Origin: a virus
Virus record (IMG/VR): IMGVR_UViG_3300020450_000054
Location: 1 to 34,684 of that record
DNA: 34,684 nucleotides
Strand: one strand, 5' to 3'
The position numbers were made by a program, and so were the translations under genes. The number at the start of each line of letters is the position of its first letter. The first letter of the stretch is position 1. Positions 1 through 5,809 of the stretch are shown in pieces. The notes under the pieces are model-generated. The model ran no database searches and had not been told where the DNA came from. It was given only the letters and a program-made list of their open reading frames with translations.

Positions 1-1
1 A

Positions 2-211
2 CTTGCTACATTTGACAGACATCAACTTAACTATGATAATGTCGCTCTTGGACGATTGCCCACTAATGTTACAAGCGATCCCAATGTTAGGTCACTTCGT
101 GAACTTACATATCTACCCAAGGGTGAAATGGATCCCCATACAGTAAAGGACAGTGACCCAAGAGTGGGTAAACTTCCATCAGAGGTACTCGATTGGATGA
201 ATATTAAATAA
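2..211 (+). CDS. C-terminal end of an unidentified phage protein (5' truncated)
   Basis: An open frame enters from the left edge and ends at TAA 209-211, giving 69 residues that start [13 protein letters not shown] and end LDWMNIK. The readable part is hydrophilic and soluble, with many Asp, Pro and Arg residues and no membrane segment. The next gene begins one base after the stop, so it probably belongs to the same transcription unit. I do not recognise the family. A virion or accessory protein is possible, but nothing seen here decides it. The coding call rests on the uninterrupted frame and the tight junction with the next gene. Confidence 0.6.
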   Translation, partial: LATFDRHQLNYDNVALGRLPTNVTSDPNVRSLRELTYLPKGEMDPHTVKDSDPRVGKLPSEVLDWMNIK

Positions 212-212
212 A

Positions 213-722
213 ATGTTTACGATACCTTTTTATCAATACAAAATAGAAGATTGGAAAAATAAAAAACAAGAATTTGTTAAATTAGCTAATCAAAAAGAAT
301 ATTATATTGATCCTGTATCTAATGTTTATACAAACTATGGAAGAAGTAGTTCATTGTGTATAACAAATGTTTTTAACTTAGTAAAAAATGAATTTGTTTT
401 ATTTAATCAACAGGCAAATCTAAACTCTTCATATATTAGTGACCTTTGGTTTCAAAAGTATTATGAAAATCAATATCATGGTGTACATAATCATGGAGCA
501 ATAGGATTTAGTTCAGTTTTGTATATTGAATTTGATAAGAATGAACATAAAGGAACTCAGTTTATCTCTCCATTTACAAATCCAAAGGGTTTAACAGAAA
601 CTTTTAATGCAGAGGTTGAAGAAGGAGATTTAATAATTTTTCCTTCTGTAATTAATCATTTTACAATCCCTACTCAAAGTAAAAAATTAAGAATGATTTT
701 GTCTATGAATATTAAATTTTGA
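213..722 (+). CDS. Putative 2OG-Fe(II) oxygenase
   Basis: The 169-residue protein looks like the short phage 2-oxoglutarate/Fe(II)-dependent dioxygenases, which oxidise an unknown substrate with O2 and 2-oxoglutarate. The family core is visible: a His cluster HGVHNHG (His89, His92, His94) followed by a strand SSVLYIEF, then GDLIIFPSVINHF with His149 as the likely distal iron ligand, and Arg160 (KKLRMILSMN) as the likely 2-oxoglutarate-binding arginine. The first metal pair would be His92 and His94, an HxH rather than the more usual HxD. Such genes are common in marine T4-like cyanophages, often near structural genes, and the substrate is generally unknown. Start and upstream stop are separated by one base. 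Family call fairly secure; role is inference. Confidence 0.75.
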   Translation: MFTIPFYQYKIEDWKNKKQEFVKLANQKEYYIDPVSNVYTNYGRSSSLCITNVFNLVKNEFVLFNQQANLNSSYISDLWFQKYYENQYHGVHNHGAIGFSSVLYIEFDKNEHKGTQFISPFTNPKGLTETFNAEVEEGDLIIFPSVINHFTIPTQSKKLRMILSMNIKF

Positions 723-747
723 AAGATGTTAAGAAATAATAAAATGT

Positions 748-755
748 TATAAATA
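748..755 (+). promoter_or_regulatory. T4-type late promoter TATAAATA
   Basis: Exact match to the TATAAATA late promoter element used by T4-like phages with gp55/gp33. It lies in the gap after the oxygenase gene, and a start about 12 bases downstream would give an 18-20 base leader for the small ORF at 779. Confidence 0.65.
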
Positions 756-778
756 GTAACAAATCTTAACACTTCCTT

Positions 779-886
779 ATGATTAATTACATCTCTATAC
801 TAAAGATGGTCTTGATGACTGTAGGCGGTGTGTCTATGTTTACACTAATGTGGATCACAATGATGTCATTTATGATGGATGACTGA
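779..886 (+). CDS. Predicted 35-residue membrane peptide
   Basis: A 35-codon ORF, Met-rich and almost entirely hydrophobic from residue 4 to 32 (ISILKMVLMTVGGVSMFTLM and on), ending MMDD. It would form one transmembrane helix with a short acidic tail. No clear Shine-Dalgarno sequence is visible. An exact late promoter element lies 24 bases upstream of the start, and the ORF fills a gap that would otherwise be empty, which is the main reason for listing it. A very short T4-like phage membrane peptide of this kind could affect the host envelope, but that is speculation. Confidence 0.45.
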   Translation: MINYISILKMVLMTVGGVSMFTLMWITMMSFMMDD

Positions 887-887
887 C

Positions 888-916
888 TTGACAAATCCTA
901 AAGAGAATGTTAATAT
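888..916 (+). promoter_or_regulatory. Sigma70-type promoter, TTGACA-N17-TAATAT
   Basis: Perfect -35 TTGACA (888-893), 17-base spacer and a -10-like TAATAT (911-916, 4 of 6 matches). It would start transcription near 923, just before the structured leader of the exported-protein gene at 1040. It overlaps the late element at 914-921, so the gene could be expressed in more than one phase of infection. Confidence 0.5.
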
Positions 917-921
917 AAATA
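914..921 (+). promoter_or_regulatory. T4-type late promoter TATAAATA
   Basis: Exact TATAAATA that overlaps the -10 region of the sigma70-like promoter at 888-916. A start near 928 would place the whole 932-1024 leader structure in the late transcript of the gene at 1040. Confidence 0.65.
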
Positions 922-931
922 TCAACAGAAA

Positions 932-1024
932 CAAAGGACTCGAAAGATCGTAACCCTTTGCGTATGCTAAAACCATTCCATGTCGGGAGTGGTATCATCC
1001 GCAAGGGTATTTTTTTGCCTTGCG
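932..1024 (+). ncRNA. Structured leader with mutually exclusive helices (attenuator-like)
   Basis: Four segments can pair in sequence. Segment 1 CAAAGG (932-937) pairs with CCTTTG (955-960). That second segment, read as CCCTTTGCG (954-962), also pairs with CGCAAGGG (1000-1007) with one bulged T. CGCAAGG (1000-1006) also pairs perfectly with CCTTGCG (1018-1024). An inner hairpin ACCATTCC/GGAGTGGT (972-979 with 986-993) is compatible with the 2:3 form. Seven T residues (1010-1016) follow segment 3, so the 2:3 form would look like an intrinsic terminator, while 1:2 plus 3:4 would be the read-through form. The gene start at 1040 lies just downstream. The pairings are seen directly; regulation is inference. 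Confidence 0.5.
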
Positions 1025-1039
1025 AGAGAAAATAAAAAC

Positions 1040-1414
1040 ATGTCAATTAAATCAACAATAGCTGCAGTAGCAGCGACTCCTCTTCTAGTATCTGGTGCAG
1101 CTTTTGCTGGTCCATATGTTAATATCGAAGCAAATGGTTCTTATCCTGATGGTGCTTATTCATCTGGAAACTTAGAACTTCAAGTTGGATATGAAAAAAC
1201 AACAGAGAGTGGTCTTTCATGGTATGTTAGTGGTGGTCCTACTGTTCAGCACACTGAAACTGCTGATGAGTTTGGCGACGTAGAACTAGCAGGTTACCTT
1301 GGAGCATCTAAAGGTATAGGTAGTAAAGTTTCTTTATATGGAGAACTTTATGGTGCTACAAACCAAGATGACGTAGACGTTGCAGGTAAAGTTGGAACAC
1401 GTTTCAGTTTCTAA
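1040..1414 (+). CDS. Exported, outer-membrane beta-barrel-like protein
   Basis: A 124-residue protein with a clear Sec signal peptide: MSIK, a hydrophobic stretch, then SGAAFA with cleavage expected before GPYV (about residue 23/24). The mature part is rich in alternating polar and hydrophobic strands, Gly and aromatic residues (LELQVGYEK, LSWYVSGGPT, GYLGASKG, SLYGELYG) and ends in KVGTRFSF. A terminal Phe is the usual signature of outer-membrane beta-barrel proteins. It is too short for a full porin, so a small barrel or a surface-modifying protein is likely. The frame is open back to an ATG at 980, but that falls inside the leader hairpin and would put 20 non-signal residues in front, so 1040 is chosen. 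A terminator follows directly. Confidence 0.7.
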   Translation: MSIKSTIAAVAATPLLVSGAAFAGPYVNIEANGSYPDGAYSSGNLELQVGYEKTTESGLSWYVSGGPTVQHTETADEFGDVELAGYLGASKGIGSKVSLYGELYGATNQDDVDVAGKVGTRFSF

Positions 1415-1442
1415 ATAAAACTGTTCGAGATGGATCGAATAT

Positions 1443-1469
1443 GAGGGGTGCTTGACACCCCTCTTTTTT
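1443..1469 (+). terminator. Rho-independent terminator
   Basis: Perfect 8-bp stem GAGGGGTG/CACCCCTC (1443-1450 with 1456-1463), five-base loop CTTGA, then six T residues. It ends the unit containing the exported-protein gene. Confidence 0.9.
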
Positions 1470-1470
1470 A

Positions 1471-1499
1471 TTGCTAGTATAGACATGCCTTATTATAGA
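1471..1499 (+). promoter_or_regulatory. Weak sigma70-like promoter, TTGCTA-N17-TATAGA
   Basis: Four of six matches at each hexamer with an ideal 17-base spacer, directly after the terminator and 28 bases before the glutaredoxin start. Some promoter is expected here because transcription from the left should stop at 1469. Moderate support only. Confidence 0.35.
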
Positions 1500-1526
1500 T
1501 AAAATTAAAAGAATTATTTTCACCAT

Positions 1527-1769
1527 ATGTTGAAGAACATAACCGTATACTCCAAGGATGACTGTCCTTATTGTCAAAAAGTTTGTAAATTATTTGACGC
1601 TCTTAAAGCATCTTATGTTGTATACAAACTAAACGATCACTTTAATAAGAAAGAGTTTTACAATGAGTTCGGTGAAGGTTCGACTTTCCCACAAGTCACC
1701 ATAGGAACACTCAAACTTGGTGGATCTAAAGAAACAGTTACTTATTTAAAAGAAAATGGATTGGTATGA
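1527..1769 (+). CDS. Glutaredoxin
   Basis: An 80-residue single-domain glutaredoxin. Visible motifs are the dithiol active site C13-P-Y-C16 after a first beta strand (NITVYSKDD), the cis-proline motif TFPQV (53-57) and the GG pair at 65-66 that contacts glutathione. The length is typical of small phage and bacterial glutaredoxins. In T4-like phages glutaredoxins supply electrons to phage ribonucleotide reductase; no nrd gene lies in this window, so the partner is inferred. The start follows an intergenic stretch after a terminator, and the 3' end overlaps the next gene by 14 bases, which implies translational coupling. Confidence 0.92.
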   Translation: MLKNITVYSKDDCPYCQKVCKLFDALKASYVVYKLNDHFNKKEFYNEFGEGSTFPQVTIGTLKLGGSKETVTYLKENGLV

Positions 1770-2130
1770 GGATGAGTTCTATCCATTGGTAGAACGTGCC
1801 ATAGAAGAATCATTTAGAGGTAGATTTTTATTCAACTGCTACCTTTATCTTAAAGCAAATAAAGCAACTAAACCACAAATTAGAAAATTTTGTGCAAGTT
1901 CAACTGCAGAAGAGTTGAGTCAAACATCTTTAGAATTAGAGATGTATATCAAGGGAGGTGATACAACACTTCGTGAAGCTTACGGTCACATACCCAAACC
2001 ACAAGCACGTAAGATTAGAAATTATCTTTATGGAATTTTAGAGGATGCATGGAAGTATGAACTCGAAAGAAAACCAGGACGAAAACCGAAACCCAAAACA
2101 AAAGCAAGAAGAAAAGTTGCCACTAAATAA
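1756..2130 (+). CDS. Hypothetical protein with basic C-terminal tail
   Basis: A 124-residue soluble protein that I do not recognise. The first 100 residues look helical and acidic to mixed (MDWYEDEFYPLVERAIEES, then LFNCYLYLKANKATKPQ). The last 20 are strongly basic and Lys/Pro/Arg-rich (KPGRKPKPKTKARRKVATK), a tail type often seen in nucleic-acid-binding proteins. It overlaps the glutaredoxin gene by 14 bases and is followed after 13 bases by the next gene, so it is probably co-transcribed and co-translated. Coding confidence comes from the overlap and absence of competing frames; function unknown. Confidence 0.7.
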   Translation: MDWYEDEFYPLVERAIEESFRGRFLFNCYLYLKANKATKPQIRKFCASSTAEELSQTSLELEMYIKGGDTTLREAYGHIPKPQARKIRNYLYGILEDAWKYELERKPGRKPKPKTKARRKVATK

Positions 2131-2143
2131 AGGTGATGAGTTC

Positions 2144-2500
2144 ATGCTACGTAGGAGGTTAGGCAAAGAACCCGAACCAAAAGATAACCCAACTATAGTT
2201 TTAAATGGAGGTAAAGCCATGGATATGGCAGTTGTTCTTACCCTGTCCACCCTGATGGTAATCGGTGGGACAATTATTGGATTTATTATTGGATGGTTTG
2301 CGAATAATTATTATTTAAATTATCTAGAAGTTATCTCAGGTGAAGATGATACCGAAGAAACTATCAAACTTACAGCACATCCAGAGATGATGGATGAGCA
2401 TGGTAATCCCATACCATTTCAAATTGCTAAATTAATCAGCGTCGAATTTGATGAGAAGGATGTATTCTCACGTGACCCCTTTACAGATTCAGACGATTGA
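2144..2500 (+). CDS. Hypothetical single-pass membrane protein
   Basis: A 118-residue protein with a basic N-terminal region (MLRRRLGKEPEPKDN), one strong transmembrane segment (VVLTLSTLMVIGGTIIGFII and on, about residues 29-53) and an acidic C-terminal half containing HPEMMDEHGNPIPFQIAKL. Two starts have good ribosome sites: 2144, preceded by AGGTGAT at 2131-2137, and 2219 (MDMAVVLTL), preceded by GGAGG at 2207-2211 with a seven-base spacer. I chose 2144 because it leaves a 13-base gap, but a shorter 93-residue product or both products are possible. The frame is open back to 2045, but that overlaps the upstream gene and lacks a ribosome site. Function unknown. Confidence 0.65.
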   Translation: MLRRRLGKEPEPKDNPTIVLNGGKAMDMAVVLTLSTLMVIGGTIIGFIIGWFANNYYLNYLEVISGEDDTEETIKLTAHPEMMDEHGNPIPFQIAKLISVEFDEKDVFSRDPFTDSDD

Positions 2501-2508
2501 TATATAAT
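2480..2508 (+). promoter_or_regulatory. Strong sigma70 promoter, TTTACA-N17-TATAAT
   Basis: Five of six matches at -35 (2480-2485), a 17-base spacer and a perfect TATAAT (2503-2508). It sits across the stop codon of the membrane-protein gene and would start near 2515, 14 bases before the DUF6433 gene. It probably drives the long early/middle unit through thyX, ho1, phoH and the replication accessory genes. Confidence 0.7.
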
Positions 2509-2528
2509 ATTACTATTGACGTAAAACT

Positions 2529-2954
2529 ATGAAACTTTTGATTTCTGAAATTATTAAGAAGGCATCTAATGCCAAAACTAAAGCAGAGAAAATTAAAATA
2601 CTACAAGAGAACAATAGTCAAGCACTACGTTCAGTTCTTAAGTGGAATTTTGAATCAAAGATACTCTCTGATATACCAGAGGGTGATGTTCCTTTCAAAA
2701 GAAATGATGCACCCATAGGTACAGAACATACTATGCTTGAGAGGGAAGGTAAAAATTTATGGAGATTTATCAAAGGTGCTAACTCTCTTACCAGATTTAA
2801 ACGTGAACAGTTGTTCATACAAATGTTAGAAGGTCTTCATGAAAGTGAAGCAGATATAGTATGTTTGGTAAAGGATAAGCAATTGCATAAAAAGTATAGA
2901 ATTACAAAAGCAGTTGTTACTTCAGCATTTCCTTCTATACAATGGTCAGAATGA
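2529..2954 (+). CDS. DUF6433 family protein
   Basis: A 141-residue protein matching, from memory of the family, the DUF6433 proteins conserved in T4-like cyanophages. Typical features are an N-terminal helix with a KTKAEKIKILQEN-type stretch, the core PFKRNDAPIGTEHTMLERE, and a C-terminal FIQMLEGLHESEADIVCLVK followed by the basic KDKQLHKKYRIT. The function is unknown. It is the first gene after the strong promoter at 2480-2508 and overlaps the next gene by four bases (ATGA). No recognisable Shine-Dalgarno sequence precedes the ATG. The family assignment is by motif recall and could be settled with a profile search. Confidence 0.8.
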   Translation: MKLLISEIIKKASNAKTKAEKIKILQENNSQALRSVLKWNFESKILSDIPEGDVPFKRNDAPIGTEHTMLEREGKNLWRFIKGANSLTRFKREQLFIQMLEGLHESEADIVCLVKDKQLHKKYRITKAVVTSAFPSIQWSE

Positions 2955-3286
2955 CAACAGAAACTCCAACTAAATCTAGAGTATCATTTACTCCCGAAGA
3001 ACAAACAGATTATCAAATAAGAGTATTCAAAACTGATATTTTAGAAAAAGATATTGACAAGACAAAGTATCCACAGGGAACTACTCTTGTCATTTATAGT
3101 ATAGGTGATGAGATTATTAATGATCTTGTACTTTCTCAAAAGTCAGTACATATATTTGATGCTTATTATGATAAACTCAGAACATTAAGTGGTAAACTAT
3201 TGCACTTAAACAATTGGTATGGTACAATCAGTCCAAAGATGTGGGATGAAAATCCTAAACCTAAACAAAAAAAGAAAAGAAAATGA
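2951..3286 (+). CDS. Hypothetical protein
   Basis: A 111-residue soluble protein (MTTETPTKSRVSFTPEEQT) ending in a very basic tail, KPKQKKKRK. I do not recognise the family. The start at 2951 makes an ATGA overlap with the preceding stop and is preferred over an in-frame ATG nine bases upstream (2942). The central part (VFKTDILEKDIDKTKYPQGT, then LVIYSIGDEIINDLVL) looks like a mixed alpha/beta fold with no catalytic motif. The lysine-rich end suggests nucleic-acid contact, which is inference. It also overlaps the next gene by ATGA. Confidence 0.7.
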   Translation: MTTETPTKSRVSFTPEEQTDYQIRVFKTDILEKDIDKTKYPQGTTLVIYSIGDEIINDLVLSQKSVHIFDAYYDKLRTLSGKLLHLNNWYGTISPKMWDENPKPKQKKKRK

Positions 3287-3474
3287 TTGATGATCTAGAA
3301 ATTAAAAGTAGAGAGGTATGTATGACCTCCTTGTCTCACAATGCTATTGAATTTGATAACAAAGCATATACTTTTTGTCAAAAAGCAATTGAAGTTGGTG
3401 ACATCAAATGGAATACTTCTGAAGAAGATATTCAAACGATGTATGGTTACTATAAAGACAAAGGATTTATTTAA
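3283..3474 (+). CDS. Small hypothetical protein (63 aa)
   Basis: A 63-residue acidic protein that begins in an ATGA overlap with the previous gene and ends three bases before thyX. It contains two cysteines (C13 and C32) and a C-terminal helix with ISW-free polar composition (EEDIQTMYGYYKDKGFI). I recognise no domain. Its position inside a run of overlapping genes is the evidence that it is translated. It may be a small regulator or thyX-linked protein, but nothing in the sequence shows this. Confidence 0.65.
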   Translation: MIDDLEIKSREVCMTSLSHNAIEFDNKAYTFCQKAIEVGDIKWNTSEEDIQTMYGYYKDKGFI

Positions 3475-3477
3475 TCT

Positions 3478-4104
3478 ATGGTAAAACTTATTAGTATTAC
3501 TCCTGACGCTGAAAAGACAATGGGATTCATCGCTAGGGTATCAAACCCTAAGAACCAAGACAACCCAAATGTATCAGGACTTTTGAAATATTGTATTAAA
3601 CATGGGCATTGGTCTGTGTTTGAGCAAGCACATATGACTCTAGAAATAGAGACAACCAGAGGTCTTGGAGCACAAATTTTAAGACACAGATCATTTACTT
3701 TCCAAGAATTTAGTCAAAGGTATGCTGATACCAATTTACTTGGTGCTATACCTGTACCAGATTTGAGGAGACAAGACAAAACTAATAGACAAAATTCTAT
3801 CAATGATATCCCCAAAGTTCAGAAGGAGAATTTACAAAAAGAAATCTCTCGTTACTTCGCTGAGGGAATTGACTTATACAATGAACTTATACGTGAGGGT
3901 GTTGCGAAGGAATGTGCGAGATTTGTTCTCCCGTTAGCAACTCCAACTAAAATATACATGACTGGTAGTATAAGGTCATGGATACATTACATAGAACTAC
4001 GTTCTGCTCATGGTACTCAAAAAGAACACATGGATATAGTAGAAGAATGTAGGAATGTATTTAAACAAAATTTACCTGTAGTAACAGAGGCATTATCATG
4101 GTAA
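3478..4104 (+). CDS. thyX: Flavin-dependent thymidylate synthase ThyX
   Basis: A 208-residue ThyX, which makes dTMP from dUMP with methylene-tetrahydrofolate, NADPH and FAD, supplying thymidine for phage DNA synthesis. The signature stretch RHRSFTFQEFSQRY (69-82) is the ThyX motif RHRxxxxxExSxRY, and a conserved HWSVFEQAHMTLEIE block precedes it. The C-terminal KECARFVLPLATPTKIYMTG and SWIHYIELR stretches correspond to the nucleotide-binding region with the conserved Arg in ECARFVLP. Length is normal for the family. ThyX replaces T4's td in many cyanophages. The gene overlaps heme oxygenase by seven bases. Confidence 0.96.
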   Translation: MVKLISITPDAEKTMGFIARVSNPKNQDNPNVSGLLKYCIKHGHWSVFEQAHMTLEIETTRGLGAQILRHRSFTFQEFSQRYADTNLLGAIPVPDLRRQDKTNRQNSINDIPKVQKENLQKEISRYFAEGIDLYNELIREGVAKECARFVLPLATPTKIYMTGSIRSWIHYIELRSAHGTQKEHMDIVEECRNVFKQNLPVVTEALSW

Positions 4105-4808
4105 CTGACTTTGCAAAACAAATAAAAGTGGGAACAAAGAAATCTCACTCAATGGCAGAAAATACTTCATTCGTTACATCCTTCTTAAGAGGGGTTGTAG
4201 ACAAAGAAAGTTATCGAACCTTAGTTTCTAACCTATACTTTGTTTACTCTGCCTTAGAGGACGTTGGAGCACACTTAAAGGAGGATCCTATAGTAAGTCC
4301 TATATTATTTGATGAATTAAAACGTCATAAACCATTAGCAGAAGATTTAGATTACTTTTATGGAGAGAGTTGGCATAAAGAAATATATCCTAGTGATGCT
4401 ACCAAGGTTTATATTGATAGAATTAGAGAAGTAGGTCGTTTTGAACCACATTTATTTGTAGGACATCATTACACAAGATACATGGGTGATTTATCTGGTG
4501 GACAAATACTAAAAGGTATTGCACAGAAATCATTGAAGTTAGGTGATGAAGCATTTAACTTCTATGATTTTAAAGATATAGAAAGTTCAGTTAAATTTAA
4601 AAATAACTATAGAGAAACATTAAATAACTTACCCTTGTCACAATCCCAAGTTGATGGTATAATAACTGAAGCAAACTATGCTTTTAGATTAAACATGTAT
4701 ATGTTTGAAGAATTAGTAGGTGATGCACCTAAAACTGTTCTTCAAATTATATTTGGTATTCTACAAGACATACTTGCTGAAATGATAGTATCTAAGAGGT
4801 TTAGGTAA
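4098..4808 (+). CDS. ho1: Heme oxygenase (biliverdin-producing, ferredoxin type)
   Basis: A 236-residue heme oxygenase that opens heme to biliverdin IXalpha, CO and Fe2+, the first step of phycobilin synthesis. The proximal heme ligand is His17 in GTKKSHSMAEN, and the distal-helix signature HHYTRYMGDLSGGQ (123-136) has the conserved GDLSGGQ. Length and motifs match cyanobacterial HO1. It is an auxiliary metabolic gene of cyanophages, where it usually works with the bilin reductases PebS or PcyA. Neither lies in this window, so here it appears alone among nucleotide-metabolism genes. It overlaps thyX by seven bases and shares one base with the next gene, so it is part of the early/middle unit. 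Confidence 0.96.
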   Translation: MVTDFAKQIKVGTKKSHSMAENTSFVTSFLRGVVDKESYRTLVSNLYFVYSALEDVGAHLKEDPIVSPILFDELKRHKPLAEDLDYFYGESWHKEIYPSDATKVYIDRIREVGRFEPHLFVGHHYTRYMGDLSGGQILKGIAQKSLKLGDEAFNFYDFKDIESSVKFKNNYRETLNNLPLSQSQVDGIITEANYAFRLNMYMFEELVGDAPKTVLQIIFGILQDILAEMIVSKRFR

Positions 4809-5056
4809 TGCCTACTTATGAATTTAAAAATAAAGAGACAGGAGAGATCACCGAAAAACGGATGTCCTTTACTGTTCTCGATAAATATAAGGAGGATAAC
4901 CCTCACTTAGAACAGTATCATTCCACTTATCCTGGTTTGGTTGCTGATGCTCATGTAAGAGACAAGAGACCAGATGGTTTCAAAGATGTTCTTAAGAGTA
5001 TTAAGAAAGCAAATCCTGGCTCAACTATCGACACCAATTTCACTAGCAACATTTAA
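4808..5056 (+). CDS. Hypothetical protein with FmdB-like N-terminus lacking cysteines
   Basis: An 82-residue protein beginning MPTYEFKNKETGEITEKRM. The first residues resemble FmdB-type zinc ribbons (MPTYEYxCxxCG), but the protein contains no cysteine at all, so no zinc site can form. Similar short proteins are common in T4-like cyanophages, with unknown role. The rest is charged and probably helical (LDKYKEDNPHLEQY). It starts on the last base of the heme oxygenase stop codon and ends directly before phoH, so it belongs to the same operon. Relation to FmdB is inferred from the N-terminus only. Confidence 0.75.
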   Translation: MPTYEFKNKETGEITEKRMSFTVLDKYKEDNPHLEQYHSTYPGLVADAHVRDKRPDGFKDVLKSIKKANPGSTIDTNFTSNI

Positions 5057-5809
5057 ATGCCACGTAAAAGAAAAACTTCTGATTTTGATTTCGTAAACAG
5101 TTCCCCTAAAAAGATGAGACGTAAGAAACCTATTAATACAGAACAACTTACAGACATACAACCTCTGACAGATAATCAGAAGTTAGTTTTTGATGCTTAC
5201 GAACAAAATAAGAACTTATTTTTGTATGGTTGTGCAGGTACAGGTAAAACATTTATTGCAATGTACCTAGCATTAAAAGAAATTCTATCTAATAGGACAT
5301 CGTATGAAAAATTATACATTGTACGTTCTCTTGTTCCTACTAGAGAAATAGGTTTCTTACCAGGTGATCACGAAGACAAAGCACATCTATATCAAATACC
5401 TTACCAGAATATGGCAAAGTATATGTTCAAGATGCCTGACGATCCTGCCTTTGAAATGTTATACGATAATTTAAAGGCACAAGAGACAATTTCTTTTTGG
5501 AGTACATCATTCTTACGTGGTACAACTCTAGATAATGCTATTGTACTTGTTGATGAGTGTCAGAATTTAAACTTTCATGAGTTAGATTCAATCATGACTC
5601 GTGTTGGTAATGATTCTAAAATTATATTTGCAGGTGATATAGCACAGACAGATCTAGTTAAGACCAATGAAAAGAATGGTATACTTGACTTCATGAAAAT
5701 ACTTGAAGTCATGGATGAGTTTGCTAACATCGAGTTTGGTGTTAATGACATAGTTAGAAGTGGATTAATTAGAAACTACATTATTACTAAATTACAAATG
5801 GGTCTCTAA
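5057..5809 (+). CDS. phoH: PhoH-like P-loop ATPase
   Basis: A 250-residue PhoH-family protein. After a basic N-terminal tail (MPRKRK, then KKMRRKKP) comes an ATPase core with Walker A GCAGTGKT (58-65), the PhoH-type VRSLVPTREIGFLPGD (89-104), Walker B IVLVDECQN (162-170) and a sensor stretch IIFAGDIAQTDL (189-200). PhoH is among the most common genes of marine phages; it is an ATPase related to helicase domains and has been linked to phosphate stress, though its phage role is not settled. It directly follows the preceding gene and ends in a TAATG overlap with the nuclease gene. Confidence 0.95.
   Translation: MPRKRKTSDFDFVNSSPKKMRRKKPINTEQLTDIQPLTDNQKLVFDAYEQNKNLFLYGCAGTGKTFIAMYLALKEILSNRTSYEKLYIVRSLVPTREIGFLPGDHEDKAHLYQIPYQNMAKYMFKMPDDPAFEMLYDNLKAQETISFWSTSFLRGTTLDNAIVLVDECQNLNFHELDSIMTRVGNDSKIIFAGDIAQTDLVKTNEKNGILDFMKILEVMDEFANIEFGVNDIVRSGLIRNYIITKLQMGL

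Noticed and set aside
204-210. TTAAATA before the oxygenase gene
   Set aside because: It is part of the preceding gene's last codons and stop, and transcription would begin inside the oxygenase gene.
980-1039. Upstream ATG (980) for the exported beta-barrel-like protein
   Set aside because: It lies in the loop of the leader hairpin and would add 20 residues before an otherwise perfect signal peptide. ATG 1040 fits better.
1410-1416. CTAAATA as a late promoter after the exported-protein gene
   Set aside because: It is formed by the stop codon and is followed at once by a terminator, so no gene would be served.
2123-2129. CTAAATA as a late promoter before the membrane-protein gene
   Set aside because: It overlaps a stop codon, and the resulting RNA would start inside or after the ribosome site of ATG 2144.
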